NCBI GenBank assembly: GCA_013360185.1
Contig: JABWCO010000005.1
Span: 1 to 53,697 of the forward strand
Source: Bdellovibrio sp.
GTDB lineage: Bacteria > Bdellovibrionota > Bdellovibrionia > Bdellovibrionales > Bdellovibrionaceae
DNA length: 53,697 bases
Direction: 5' to 3'
Shown here: piece after piece, positions 1-6,572 of the stretch
Layout: the number at the start of each line of letters is the position of its first letter
How positions within the stretch are numbered: position 1 is the first letter of the stretch
The notes under the pieces: model-generated
Seen by the model: only the letters and a program-made list of their open reading frames with translations
Databases searched by the model: none
Told to the model about the DNA's origin: nothing
Translations under genes and position numbers: made by a program

Positions 1-354
1 ACCGCCAGCGCGGACACGTTTAGTTTCACCACGGTTGCGGTCATCGTTGTAGAAAATCACGCCGGGCAGTTGCCGGCAAGCTTCGCGCTCGAGCAGAACT
101 ATTCCAATCCCTTCAACCCCAGCACGACGATTGGCTTTGCCCTGCCGCAGGCGGGGGAAGTGAGTCTGGTTGTTTTCAACAGCAACGGCCAGTTGGTGAA
201 GCGGCTGGTGGCAGGCAGGATGCTGGCCGGACGGCACAGCCTGGTGTGGGATGGCACGAATGATCAGGGCGAGCGGGTGGCGACCGGGATGTACCTGTAT
301 GTGATCAAAGCCGGCAGCTTCACCGCGCAGCGCAAGCTCGTGCTGGCAAAGTGA
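1..354 (+). CDS. C-terminal part of a secreted protein with a type IX-like sorting/FlgD-like domain (5' truncated)
   Basis: The frame is open from base 1, so the start lies outside the window; 117 residues remain. The tail begins with the EQNYSNPFNPSTTI motif and continues with short beta-strand segments, a GRHSLVWDGTNDQGERVATG turn and a YVIKAG...KLVLAK ending. This is the usual C-terminal domain of secreted proteins in Ignavibacteria, Calditrichota and related phyla, where it is read by type IX secretion or resembles a FlgD Ig-like fold. Nothing else in the window carries such a tail, and Bdellovibrio-type bacteria are not known for it. With the kinase fragment downstream it forms a GC-rich block that looks foreign to the rest of the sequence. 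Confidence 0.8.
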   Translation, partial: TASADTFSFTTVAVIVVENHAGQLPASFALEQNYSNPFNPSTTIGFALPQAGEVSLVVFNSNGQLVKRLVAGRMLAGRHSLVWDGTNDQGERVATGMYLYVIKAGSFTAQRKLVLAK

Positions 355-391
355 GCGCGCGCCGCGAGGCGCAGTTGTTTCGATCCCTTGG

Positions 392-433
392 TGACCAGCT
401 CATCCGGAGTGATGGGCTGGTCATTTTGTTTTA
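392..433. terminator. Strong Rho-independent terminator between convergent genes
   Basis: A 13-base inverted repeat (392-404 with 411-423, one G-U pair, 6-base loop) is followed by ATTTTGTTTT. It sits between two convergent reading frames and serves the upstream + strand gene best. It belongs to the foreign-looking block. Confidence 0.8.
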
Positions 434-452
434 TGTGGGGCAGCGACGGTGC

Positions 453-740
453 TCAGGCGTCGCGCGGCAACAGGATCACGAACTCGGCAAAACGGCCTTC
501 TTCGCTCTCGACGCGAATCTGGCCGTGGTGCTGTTGCACGATGATGTCATAACTAATCGACAAGCCCAAGCCCGTGCCCTGCCCGGCCGGCTTGGTGGTG
601 AAGAAGGGCGTGAAGATGCGGTCGCGAATCTGCGGCGGGATGCCGTTGCCATTGTCGCGGATGCGAATTTCGATTTGGTCGCGCAGGTTGCGGGTGCGCA
701 CCGTCAGCGTGGGTGAGAAGCCTGCGGGGTTCAGTTTTTT
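453..740 (-). pseudogene. Histidine kinase ATPase C-terminus only, joined in frame to an unrelated gene
   Basis: About 95 residues carry the catalytic half of a sensor kinase: the N-box side [19 protein letters not shown], the G1/G2 region [19 protein letters not shown] and the final strand [12 protein letters not shown]. The N-box helix, dimerisation/phospho-acceptor domain and any sensor are missing. In complete kinases the [15 protein letters not shown] stretch follows the conserved NAxxA helix; here it is preceded by a secreted Bdellovibrio-type protein. The reading frame stays open across the join (about 725-760), so the fused ORF of 410 codons looks intact but makes no domain sense. An assembly or cloning chimera is the likely cause. 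The exact breakpoint is uncertain by about 20 bases. Confidence 0.75.
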
Positions 741-1655
741 CTGGTCAAGTTTTTCGAAGTATTGACTTAAATAAGGCGCAAGTTCTAGTGCGCCTCCTTT
801 TTCCAAAACCTGCAGAGTGTACTTTAGCTTCGAGATTGTCGAAGTCTTGTCGTCACGAATAAAGCAGACCGGACTTTGCGGTTCGTTGGCCCCTTTTGTT
901 TGCACAAAGGGCTGTCCTTTAAGACGCCCTTTTAGTGCGGCATTTGATTCTGAAGTCATCGCCGTCAACTGTTCAAAATAGGTGGGAGCTGTGTCTTTCA
1001 AATAGCCACGTAAGTGGGGGGCGATGTTTTTCCCAGAAGGAGCGATCGAAGAAAAGCCATAGATGCGTGGAACTTTTGAAAAGATGCGCGACATGCGGTC
1101 ATTGAAAGAACTGCCGATGGGACTGTAACGGAAGGCCGCGATTTGTTGCGCTTGCTCGATCGTAAATCCATCTTGTTGCAAAACAGCGGCATATTGTTCT
1201 GGGGTGCGTGAATCTTGTTCCTTGCCTGCTAAGGTGTTGCAACCAAACAAGAAGACTTCTTTAGGTTTGTGTAAAATGCCCGAGCAGGCACTGTCACAGC
1301 TTGCGGTTTCTAAAGTTTCTAAGGGTAAATTGATGCCAGATTCGCCAAAAAAATTTCCGCCAAAGTGACCGGAAATAACCAAGACATCACAAATGATGCC
1401 TTTTTTGCAGCTGGCTTTAAGCCAAGCGTTATTTTCGTTGCCGTTGGCATCAGCTTTTTCGTCGACAGTTTCAGTCAATTCAATAAAATTGAACTGCTCC
1501 GGCGAAAGATGCTTCTTAAAAAGCTCAATCTCATCATTCGAATTGATGGTCATTGCACAGACGTTCTTTTTCTCTGCCGCCAAAGCTTGGCCAGCTGAAA
1601 AATTAGAAAGAGTGATAAGTCCCAAAATGAGACATTTGATCCATCTTGTAAGCAT
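741..1655 (-). CDS. Secreted CHAT/caspase-like protein, 3' end lost at the chimeric join
   Basis: The start is placed at the ATG at 1655 because GGAGG lies 5 bases upstream; the longer frame from 1685 has no such site. Residues 1-26 are a signal peptide (hydrophobic [11 protein letters not shown], then AGQALAA). Two motifs stand out: strand plus His-Gly in [10 protein letters not shown] (H97) and strand plus Cys in [10 protein letters not shown] (C139). This order and spacing match the His/Cys dyad of the CHAT, caspase and gingipain clan, so a secreted cysteine peptidase fold is inferred. The [13 protein letters not shown] segment after the Cys fits the same fold. The region after about residue 300 is absent, replaced by kinase sequence. 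Family assignment comes from motifs only. Confidence 0.55.
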
Positions 1656-1855
1656 AAGGCCTCCGAATAGAGTTACTAAATGCAAAAGATGTTCTTGTTC
1701 TAAACAGCGGTATTTTATTTGATGGCAGAAATTAGCCCTGAAAAAGAGGCATAAACAAATTGCGGCAACGGGTGTGCAATCACGGAACAGGAAGAATGGG
1801 ATGTCTTAGATCAAGAATGAAGAAGGCCCTCTCGAGGGAGGCCCCCCCAAAAAAA

Positions 1856-2260
1856 CTAATCCAAATGTTTCGGCGTAAAGGCCTCGGGGAAAATTTCTGG
1901 GAAAGTAAACGTCTTACTTTTTCCTTGCAGATTGGTTGTGTGAACCAAAGTTTTTTCATCGGCAAATTCAGCAATCACCTGACGGCAAAAGCCACAGGGA
2001 GGCCACGGTTTTTCGGCATCGCTAACAACTAAAACCTCGACGATTTTTTTTGTAGCACCTTCGCTAACCGCTTTAAAAATGGCGACACGTTCGGCACACA
2101 CAGTGCCACCGTAAGAAGCATTTTCGACGTTGCAGCCAGAAAATATTTTTCCGTCACTCATCAGAACGGCGGCGCCGATCAAAGCTCCAGAATAGGGCGC
2201 ATGGGCGCGTTTTTGCACTTCACAAGCGGCTTTAAATAATTTCTTTTGTGTTTCTTTCAT
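1856..2260 (-). CDS. cdd: Cytidine deaminase
   Basis: A 134-residue protein, the length of the small homotetrameric cytidine deaminases. It hydrolyses cytidine and deoxycytidine to (deoxy)uridine for pyrimidine salvage in the cytoplasm. The zinc and catalytic motifs are complete: NVENASYGGTVCAER (first Cys ligand with the catalytic Glu of the CAE motif) and PWPPCGFCRQVIAEF (two Cys ligands). The N-terminal KRAHAPYSG segment is the usual substrate-site loop. Its ATG overlaps the stop of the upstream maf-like gene by 4 bases (ATGA), so the two are translationally coupled. Together with dcd at 36.7 kb the window has both a salvage and a de novo route from cytosine to uracil nucleotides. Confidence 0.93.
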   Translation of the reverse strand: MKETQKKLFKAACEVQKRAHAPYSGALIGAAVLMSDGKIFSGCNVENASYGGTVCAERVAIFKAVSEGATKKIVEVLVVSDAEKPWPPCGFCRQVIAEFADEKTLVHTTNLQGKSKTFTFPEIFPEAFTPKHLD

Positions 2261-2826
2261 AGTCCTAGATTCTCTAATATTTTTCCCAGTTCAATCAAGG
2301 GTAAACCTTGAATTGCGGTAAAATCTTGGCTTTCAATTTTATCAAAAAGTTTAATCCCATGCTTTTCAATTTTATAACTGCCGGCACAATCAAGCGGCAT
2401 ATCCAGTTGTACATAGTGCTCGATTTGCTCACGCGAAAGTTTCTTCATGTGCATGCGCGTGATGTCGGTGTAAGGAATGACCTGGCCGCCAGCCACCACG
2501 CAGATCGCAGTGATCAGCTCATGGGTTTTACCTTGCATCGACTGCAGCTGTGCAATGGCATTTTCAATGGTGTGGGCTTTGCCTAGTATACGTCCCTCAA
2601 AGGCCACCAACTGGTCGCCGCCAATAACGATCGCATCGTTATGGCGCAGGCTTTCGGCCTTCAGGCGCGCTAACTTTTCCGCCAAAGCTTTCGGGGCTAA
2701 AGCAGGGTCTTTCTCTTTTTCCTCGTCCATTAAGGGCGGGGTCGCGGTGAAGGTGTAAGCCAACCGAGAAAGAAGTTCTTGGCGGTACTTAGAAGTGCTT
2801 GCGAGGATCAGTTGCTTTTGTTTCAT
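2257..2826 (-). CDS. Maf-family nucleotide pyrophosphatase, YceF-like
   Basis: A 189-residue cytoplasmic house-cleaning enzyme that hydrolyses non-canonical or modified nucleoside triphosphates to monophosphates. Start at 2826 gives MKQKQLILASTSKYRQELL, the family's nucleotide-binding beginning; an upstream extension to 2904 has no family similarity. Conserved points are LILASTSxxR, the GGDQLVAFEGRILGKA segment with the acidic catalytic residue, and CAGSYKIEKHGIKLF. The last motif resembles E. coli YceF (7-methyl-GTP pyrophosphatase) more than YhdE (dTTP/UTP pyrophosphatase), so m7GTP is the likelier substrate; this is inference. It is coupled to cdd by an ATGA overlap. Confidence 0.85.
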   Translation of the reverse strand: MKQKQLILASTSKYRQELLSRLAYTFTATPPLMDEEKEKDPALAPKALAEKLARLKAESLRHNDAIVIGGDQLVAFEGRILGKAHTIENAIAQLQSMQGKTHELITAICVVAGGQVIPYTDITRMHMKKLSREQIEHYVQLDMPLDCAGSYKIEKHGIKLFDKIESQDFTAIQGLPLIELGKILENLGL

Positions 2827-2966
2827 AAGGGCCACTATATCGCAATTAGAGCCCTGACGCCCCGGATTTCTGCACTCCGACGCGCAGAGTGCTGGCAAAA
2901 TCACGAAAATTTCAGAGCCAAGCCCCTGAATTTGAGGTACAAAGCCTAGGAATTGGATCTGACATT

Positions 2967-3878
2967 ATGACAAAAAGAATTCTGCCTGACGTAACTAAAG
3001 ACACTCCCTCTGACCAATATGCCCCGATCGACTGGGTCGGCATGGGTGCAATTGAATTACCCATCCTGCTAAAACAGGCGGATGGTGTTTACCGCATCCC
3101 TGCACGCGCCGATGCAAAGGTCAGTTTAGATATAACTTCTTCGCGTGGTATTCACATGTCGCGTTTGTATCTCATCGCACAAAACACCCTTGCAAAAAAT
3201 GAAATGTCGTTAGGTCTGTTAGGCCAAGCGACTGATGAGTTTTTAAAAACCCACGAGGACCTCTCAACTCAGGCCTTGGTGCAAGTGCAATTCGAAGCGC
3301 CTCTTCTGCGTAAAGCTTTAAAGAGTGACAACTCGGCTTGGCGTTCGTATCCGGTGACTTTGTCGAGCGCAAATGTCGAAGGACAGAAAAAATATTTTGC
3401 AGAAGTTTTGATTACCTATTCAAGCACGTGTCCTGCTTCAGCGGCCTTATCGCGCCAGTTGATTCAAGACGCGTTTACGCAACAGTTCCAGAACAAGTCC
3501 TTGGATTTTGAATCCATGAATGTGTGGTTGGGGACTTCGCAAGGTATCGTTGCGACTCCGCACGCGCAAAGAAGCTTTGCCCGCGTGAAAGTCGAAGTCA
3601 GTGCGACCTACAATTTTGCCAACCTTATTGACCTGGTTGAAGAGGCTTTGCAGACCGCAGTTCAAGGGGCCGTTAAGCGCGAAGACGAACAAGAGTTCGC
3701 GTTGCGCAATGGTCAGAACCTAATGTTCTGTGAAGACGCGGCTCGTCGTGTTAAGTCTGCATTAGACGCCCGGTCTGAGATCTTAGATTATGTCGCAGAA
3801 TTCAGTCATGTCGAGAGCTTACATCCTCACAATGCCGTTTCTTTTATCACCAAAGGGAAAAGCTTAAGATCGTTCTAA
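2967..3878 (+). CDS. folE2: GTP cyclohydrolase FolE2 (type IB)
   Basis: A 303-residue enzyme that converts GTP to 7,8-dihydroneopterin triphosphate, the first step of tetrahydrofolate and queuosine precursor synthesis. The N-terminal IDWVGMGAIELPI, the SSRGIHMSRLY motif, the STCPASAALSRQ segment carrying the conserved active-site Cys, and the C-terminal HPHNAVSF segment with FCEDAARR identify the FolE2/COG1469 family. Unlike FolE this family does not need zinc and is often used when zinc is scarce. The ATG at 2967 starts the family homology; the frame is open further upstream to 2889 but that part is non-conserved. The gene is monocistronic and divergent from the maf-cdd pair. Confidence 0.92.
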   Translation: MTKRILPDVTKDTPSDQYAPIDWVGMGAIELPILLKQADGVYRIPARADAKVSLDITSSRGIHMSRLYLIAQNTLAKNEMSLGLLGQATDEFLKTHEDLSTQALVQVQFEAPLLRKALKSDNSAWRSYPVTLSSANVEGQKKYFAEVLITYSSTCPASAALSRQLIQDAFTQQFQNKSLDFESMNVWLGTSQGIVATPHAQRSFARVKVEVSATYNFANLIDLVEEALQTAVQGAVKREDEQEFALRNGQNLMFCEDAARRVKSALDARSEILDYVAEFSHVESLHPHNAVSFITKGKSLRSF

Positions 3879-3935
3879 AGCTCCCCCGAATCTTGACGTT
3901 TTCGTATCTTGATTAAAGCCTTTTGGCAGTGTACG

Positions 3936-3957
3936 AGGTCCTCCATACGGAGGATCT
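3936..3957 (+). promoter_or_regulatory. Hairpin masking the Shine-Dalgarno of the next gene
   Basis: Bases 3936-3944 pair with 3949-3957 as nine consecutive pairs (one G-U) around an ATAC loop. The 3' arm is GGAGGATCT and ends directly at the ATG at 3958, so the whole ribosome binding site is inside the stem. That suggests translational control, for example a temperature- or factor-dependent switch. Pairing is seen; function is inferred. Confidence 0.5.
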
Positions 3958-4320
3958 ATGAAGTTATTATTAGCACTTGGTGCATTGCTTGTTTCTATTT
4001 CTGCTCAGGCTCAAACCGCGGCTGAGCATTTACTAATTTGCGCAGGTCCTGTGCATGCCGATATCGTTTCTTTGTCAGTCATGGCAGACATGAAAAGTGC
4101 CAGCGATGAAGCTTTGTTGAACATTCAATTCCAAGATCTTTCTTTCAAAAATTTTGCGACAACAAAAGAAAGCTTCATTGATGGTTACATCGAGCTTCCT
4201 TCTTTCCAAGGTGTCGATCGCGCCTTGGTTTTGGACGACAACGGATGGTTCGTATCTTTGATGACGCCAGAAGCGACAGAATTTCTTCCGACAAATTGTT
4301 TTGAGCCCAACGAATTGTAA
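3958..4320 (+). CDS. Small secreted protein of unknown function
   Basis: 120 residues with a clean signal peptide, MKLLLALGALLVSISAQA, cleaved before QTAAEH. The mature part is about 100 residues with two cysteines (ICAGPVHAD near the start and TNCFEPNEL at the end) that could form one disulfide, and beta-rich sequence such as ALLNIQFQDLSF and DRALVLDDNGWFVSLM. No family is recognised. The start is firm: GGAGGATCT precedes the ATG, although the site is locked in a 9-bp hairpin. It is followed after 9 bases by another small secreted protein, and the two probably form an operon. Confidence 0.75.
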   Translation: MKLLLALGALLVSISAQAQTAAEHLLICAGPVHADIVSLSVMADMKSASDEALLNIQFQDLSFKNFATTKESFIDGYIELPSFQGVDRALVLDDNGWFVSLMTPEATEFLPTNCFEPNEL

Positions 4321-4329
4321 GGAGTCTTT

Positions 4330-4626
4330 ATGAAGTCTTTGATCGCACTTATTTTCGCTTTGTTCTTGCCAGCTCTTTCGCACGCTTGGGTGATGCCACA
4401 AGTTCAATTCTATGTGACGCCTCACTATGCCCAAGGTCAGGTCAATAATCCAACGCCGTACCCGCAGAACTGCCAAGGTTATGTGTACGGACAAACACAA
4501 AATGGCATTCCCTTAAACGCGTGGTTTGCGGCGCAAGTTCCGCCGTACAGCTTCGTATACGCCTACATCTATGCGAATCCGCCGTATGTGCTTGTGAACG
4601 CGTGGTCAGAGATCTACTGTCGATAG
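4330..4626 (+). CDS. Small secreted Tyr/Pro/Asn-rich protein
   Basis: 98 residues: a signal peptide MKSLIALIFALFLPALSHA followed by an 80-residue mature protein rich in Tyr, Pro, Asn and Gln (VTPHYAQGQVNNPTPYPQ, VPPYSFVYAYIYANPPYV). Two cysteines (NCQGYVYG and the penultimate IYCR) bracket most of it. The pattern Gly-Tyr-Val-Tyr-Gly followed by alternating hydrophobics suggests a small beta-sandwich. No family is recognised. AAGGAG sits 7 bases before the ATG. It lies 9 bases downstream of the preceding small secreted gene and is presumably co-transcribed with it. Confidence 0.7.
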   Translation: MKSLIALIFALFLPALSHAWVMPQVQFYVTPHYAQGQVNNPTPYPQNCQGYVYGQTQNGIPLNAWFAAQVPPYSFVYAYIYANPPYVLVNAWSEIYCR

Positions 4627-4681
4627 GCAATAGTTAGGCCACCTACGGTCTATACATAAAACTTCCAAAAAATCAGGGGAG

Positions 4682-4701
4682 GGTTGCTCTTGCTAGCAAC
4701 C
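4682..4701 (+). other. Intergenic hairpin
   Basis: GGTTGCT (4682-4688) and AGCAACC (4695-4701) form a perfect 7-bp stem with a 6-base loop in the 145-base gap before the next gene. There is no T-tract behind it, so it is a weak terminator at best. A second 6-bp stem (CACTTG/CGAGTG) follows at 4724-4739. Confidence 0.35.
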
Positions 4702-4771
4702 TTCACTATGTTGCGGGGACTTTCACTTGCTGGCGAGTGATTTACCTGTCGAGTTCGCGCAGAGAGGTTTT

Positions 4772-5809
4772 ATGATGTTTCGCTTCTTGCCATTTCTATT
4801 CTTATCGTCCTTTGCTTTTGCCGCGACCTCAGGTCCTTTGCTTAATTACGGTCGCGATGTTTCGACGGAACACAGAACTCTTCTAAATAACGACATTGCT
4901 CTTTTAAATGCTTGGCCGTTACAAACGCAGATTGAACAAGATTTTTATCAAGTCACTGATGTGGTGGGGCCTGTGTCGTCGGGTGTGGATTTGCTTAGGT
5001 GGTTGGGCGAGCGTATCAGCATCGTGACCGGTGAAGGCTTTGATCTGAATAAAAATATTTATACAGAAAGAGCAAAGTACGACTTTCAACTGCCAGGCAT
5101 TTTACCTGATCTATCCGCGCGCATGACAAGGTCTGCTCCGGCGCAAACAAAAATGTCGGTGGTCATGGCCAACATGGGGCCAGTGGTTTATTACTTAAGT
5201 AAATCGCAAGGAAAGCTTTTCGGTGTGGACCTAGCGGGGATTGGTAAGATTCCGGTTTCTACTCCGCGCGTGGGTCTGCTGCAAATTGGCCCGGGGCTTT
5301 TTCCGGCTCTGAAAGAAGGCAAGCTTACGGACTTAGACGTAAGCTTGTCGCGTTTGTTTACGTTGTTTCACGAAGCGCGACACAGCGACGGTCGTGGGGC
5401 GGCCATGGGTATGATGCACATATACTGCCCAGTGGGGCACGCTTATGCGGGCTATCCAGCGTGTGATTTTAGTTTGAATGGTGCTTACAGTGTTGAAGGT
5501 CAAATCGCAAAAGTGATGACGGAAAATTGCAGCAAGTGCACCGTCGCGCAGAAAGAGAAACTGCGTTTAAGTTATCTCGACTCTTTCAGTCGCGTGGTGA
5601 AAGAAAAACGTAAGATCTCGCAAGAAACAGAAAACGCGCAACGCGAAGCATGTGCAAAGTTAGCTGACTATCCAGTAAAAGTGCCGATGTGTGAAGAACT
5701 TAAAGAGCGCGACTTAAATCCACCAGTCATTCCGCGCGCGCCGTTTTTAGACAGTCGCCCCGAGGGAGTGCGCGAAAAAAGGAAAGGTTTCTTTGAACGG
5801 CTTTTCTAA
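4772..5809 (+). CDS. Secreted HExxH protein, putative zinc metallopeptidase
   Basis: 345 residues. The start at 4772 gives MMFRFLPFLFLSSFAFAATS, a signal peptide, and AGAGAGG lies just upstream. FTLFHEARHSDGRG at H200-E201-xx-H204 is a zincin-type HExxH helix with hydrophobic residues before it. The cysteines in IYCPVGHAYAGYPACDF and NCSKCTVAQ suggest disulfides in an exported protein. No third zinc ligand can be assigned with confidence; Glu in YSVEGQIAK about 40 residues later is a candidate. The C-terminal 60 residues are charged and probably extended. It overlaps the next gene by 17 bases. No named family is recognised; peptidase activity is inferred from the motif. Confidence 0.6.
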   Translation: MMFRFLPFLFLSSFAFAATSGPLLNYGRDVSTEHRTLLNNDIALLNAWPLQTQIEQDFYQVTDVVGPVSSGVDLLRWLGERISIVTGEGFDLNKNIYTERAKYDFQLPGILPDLSARMTRSAPAQTKMSVVMANMGPVVYYLSKSQGKLFGVDLAGIGKIPVSTPRVGLLQIGPGLFPALKEGKLTDLDVSLSRLFTLFHEARHSDGRGAAMGMMHIYCPVGHAYAGYPACDFSLNGAYSVEGQIAKVMTENCSKCTVAQKEKLRLSYLDSFSRVVKEKRKISQETENAQREACAKLADYPVKVPMCEELKERDLNPPVIPRAPFLDSRPEGVREKRKGFFERLF

Positions 5810-6371
5810 ACTTATCATTCCGATCGCCGCTGGGGCCTGCGTGTGGTTCTTCTATAGTTTTAAAGAGGACGCCAAGGTTCTGGCTGATTCCGAAGTTGCC
5901 GCGTTTGAATCTGGTGCGCAAAAAGAAATGCCGGAAGCAAGCATTGTTGAATCCAAGACTGATATCGGTGTGCTTGAAGAGTCTTCTTTGCCAACAGAAT
6001 CGGCGATGAGTCTGAGCGAGTTTTCCGAGCTCACAAAGACAGCGCAAAAAAAATTGCCGACCTTGCAAGACTTCAAAAAGCTCAAGCCCAAAGAAGCTCA
6101 CACAACGCCGTTACTCATTCAACAGGCCGGGGTCGAATTAGGAAAAATCGCCCAAGCCCTGCACGACAATCCAAATTTCGCATCTGAAGCAGTTATCTTT
6201 TATCGCGACTGTTTTTCCCGCATCAATCTGCCAGATCAAATCCGTGGACTGTGCTTAGCCAATCACCGCAATCTGCGCCTTAAAAACGGCGATCGGGCCG
6301 AATGGAACCGCGAAGAAGTCGAACAGACGACACCCGAAATCCAAGACCTAGCGCAAAAAATCCCCCTCTAA
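5793..6371 (+). CDS. Membrane-anchored protein of unknown function
   Basis: 192 residues starting at a TTG with AGGAAAGG upstream; no ATG occurs before the hydrophobic segment. Residues 6-22 (KLIIPIAAGACVWFFYSF) form one uncleaved membrane anchor. The following 70 residues are acidic and probably disordered (EVAAFESGAQKEMPEAS...), and the rest is helical, with a KLPTLQDFKKLKPKEA segment and two cysteines in FYRDCFSRINLPDQIRGLCLANH. The start lies within the preceding HExxH gene (17-base overlap), which implies translational coupling and a shared role at the envelope. No family is recognised. Confidence 0.6.
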   Translation: MNGFSKLIIPIAAGACVWFFYSFKEDAKVLADSEVAAFESGAQKEMPEASIVESKTDIGVLEESSLPTESAMSLSEFSELTKTAQKKLPTLQDFKKLKPKEAHTTPLLIQQAGVELGKIAQALHDNPNFASEAVIFYRDCFSRINLPDQIRGLCLANHRNLRLKNGDRAEWNREEVEQTTPEIQDLAQKIPL

Positions 6372-6394
6372 AAAGGGACCTGTGTCCTTTTTTT
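6369..6394 (+). terminator. Rho-independent terminator
   Basis: AAAAGGGAC and GTCCTTTTTTT form a stem with a short CTGT-type loop immediately after the TAA of the preceding gene, ending in seven T residues. It closes the 4772-6371 pair. Confidence 0.7.
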
Positions 6395-6572
6395 GGCGAA
6401 GTGTTGGCGGGTTTTGTCACTAAGGTTCCACGCTCTCCATTGACAAGTTTTTCTAAGTTAAAAAGCTTAAGGTTTTCAGACACTTTGAAGCAAAGCGGGA
6501 AGGGCATTCATGGCTCCGTCCTTGCACTTGTGCCTCGCTCACCCCCAGGACGAGAATGACCAAGGAGCCTTC

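Noticed and set aside
351-716. A + strand reading frame of 121 codons
   Set aside because: It is antisense to the kinase fragment, overlaps the terminator and has no protein-like pattern.
453-1685. A genuine secreted protein/histidine-kinase fusion of 410 residues
   Set aside because: The kinase part lacks the N-box and phospho-acceptor domain, GC content shifts at the join, and the neighbouring gene is of a different phylum type; a chimera explains it better.
1827-1855. Hairpin near the end of cdd (GGCCTCCCTC/GAGGG) as a terminator
   Set aside because: Imperfect stem and the T-rich run comes before, not after, it on the relevant strand; left unannotated.
1760-2032. A + strand reading frame of 90 codons
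   Set aside because: Antisense shadow of cdd with no ribosome site.
6302-6559. A + strand reading frame between two genes
   Set aside because: It overlaps the preceding gene and a terminator and has no start or codon bias.
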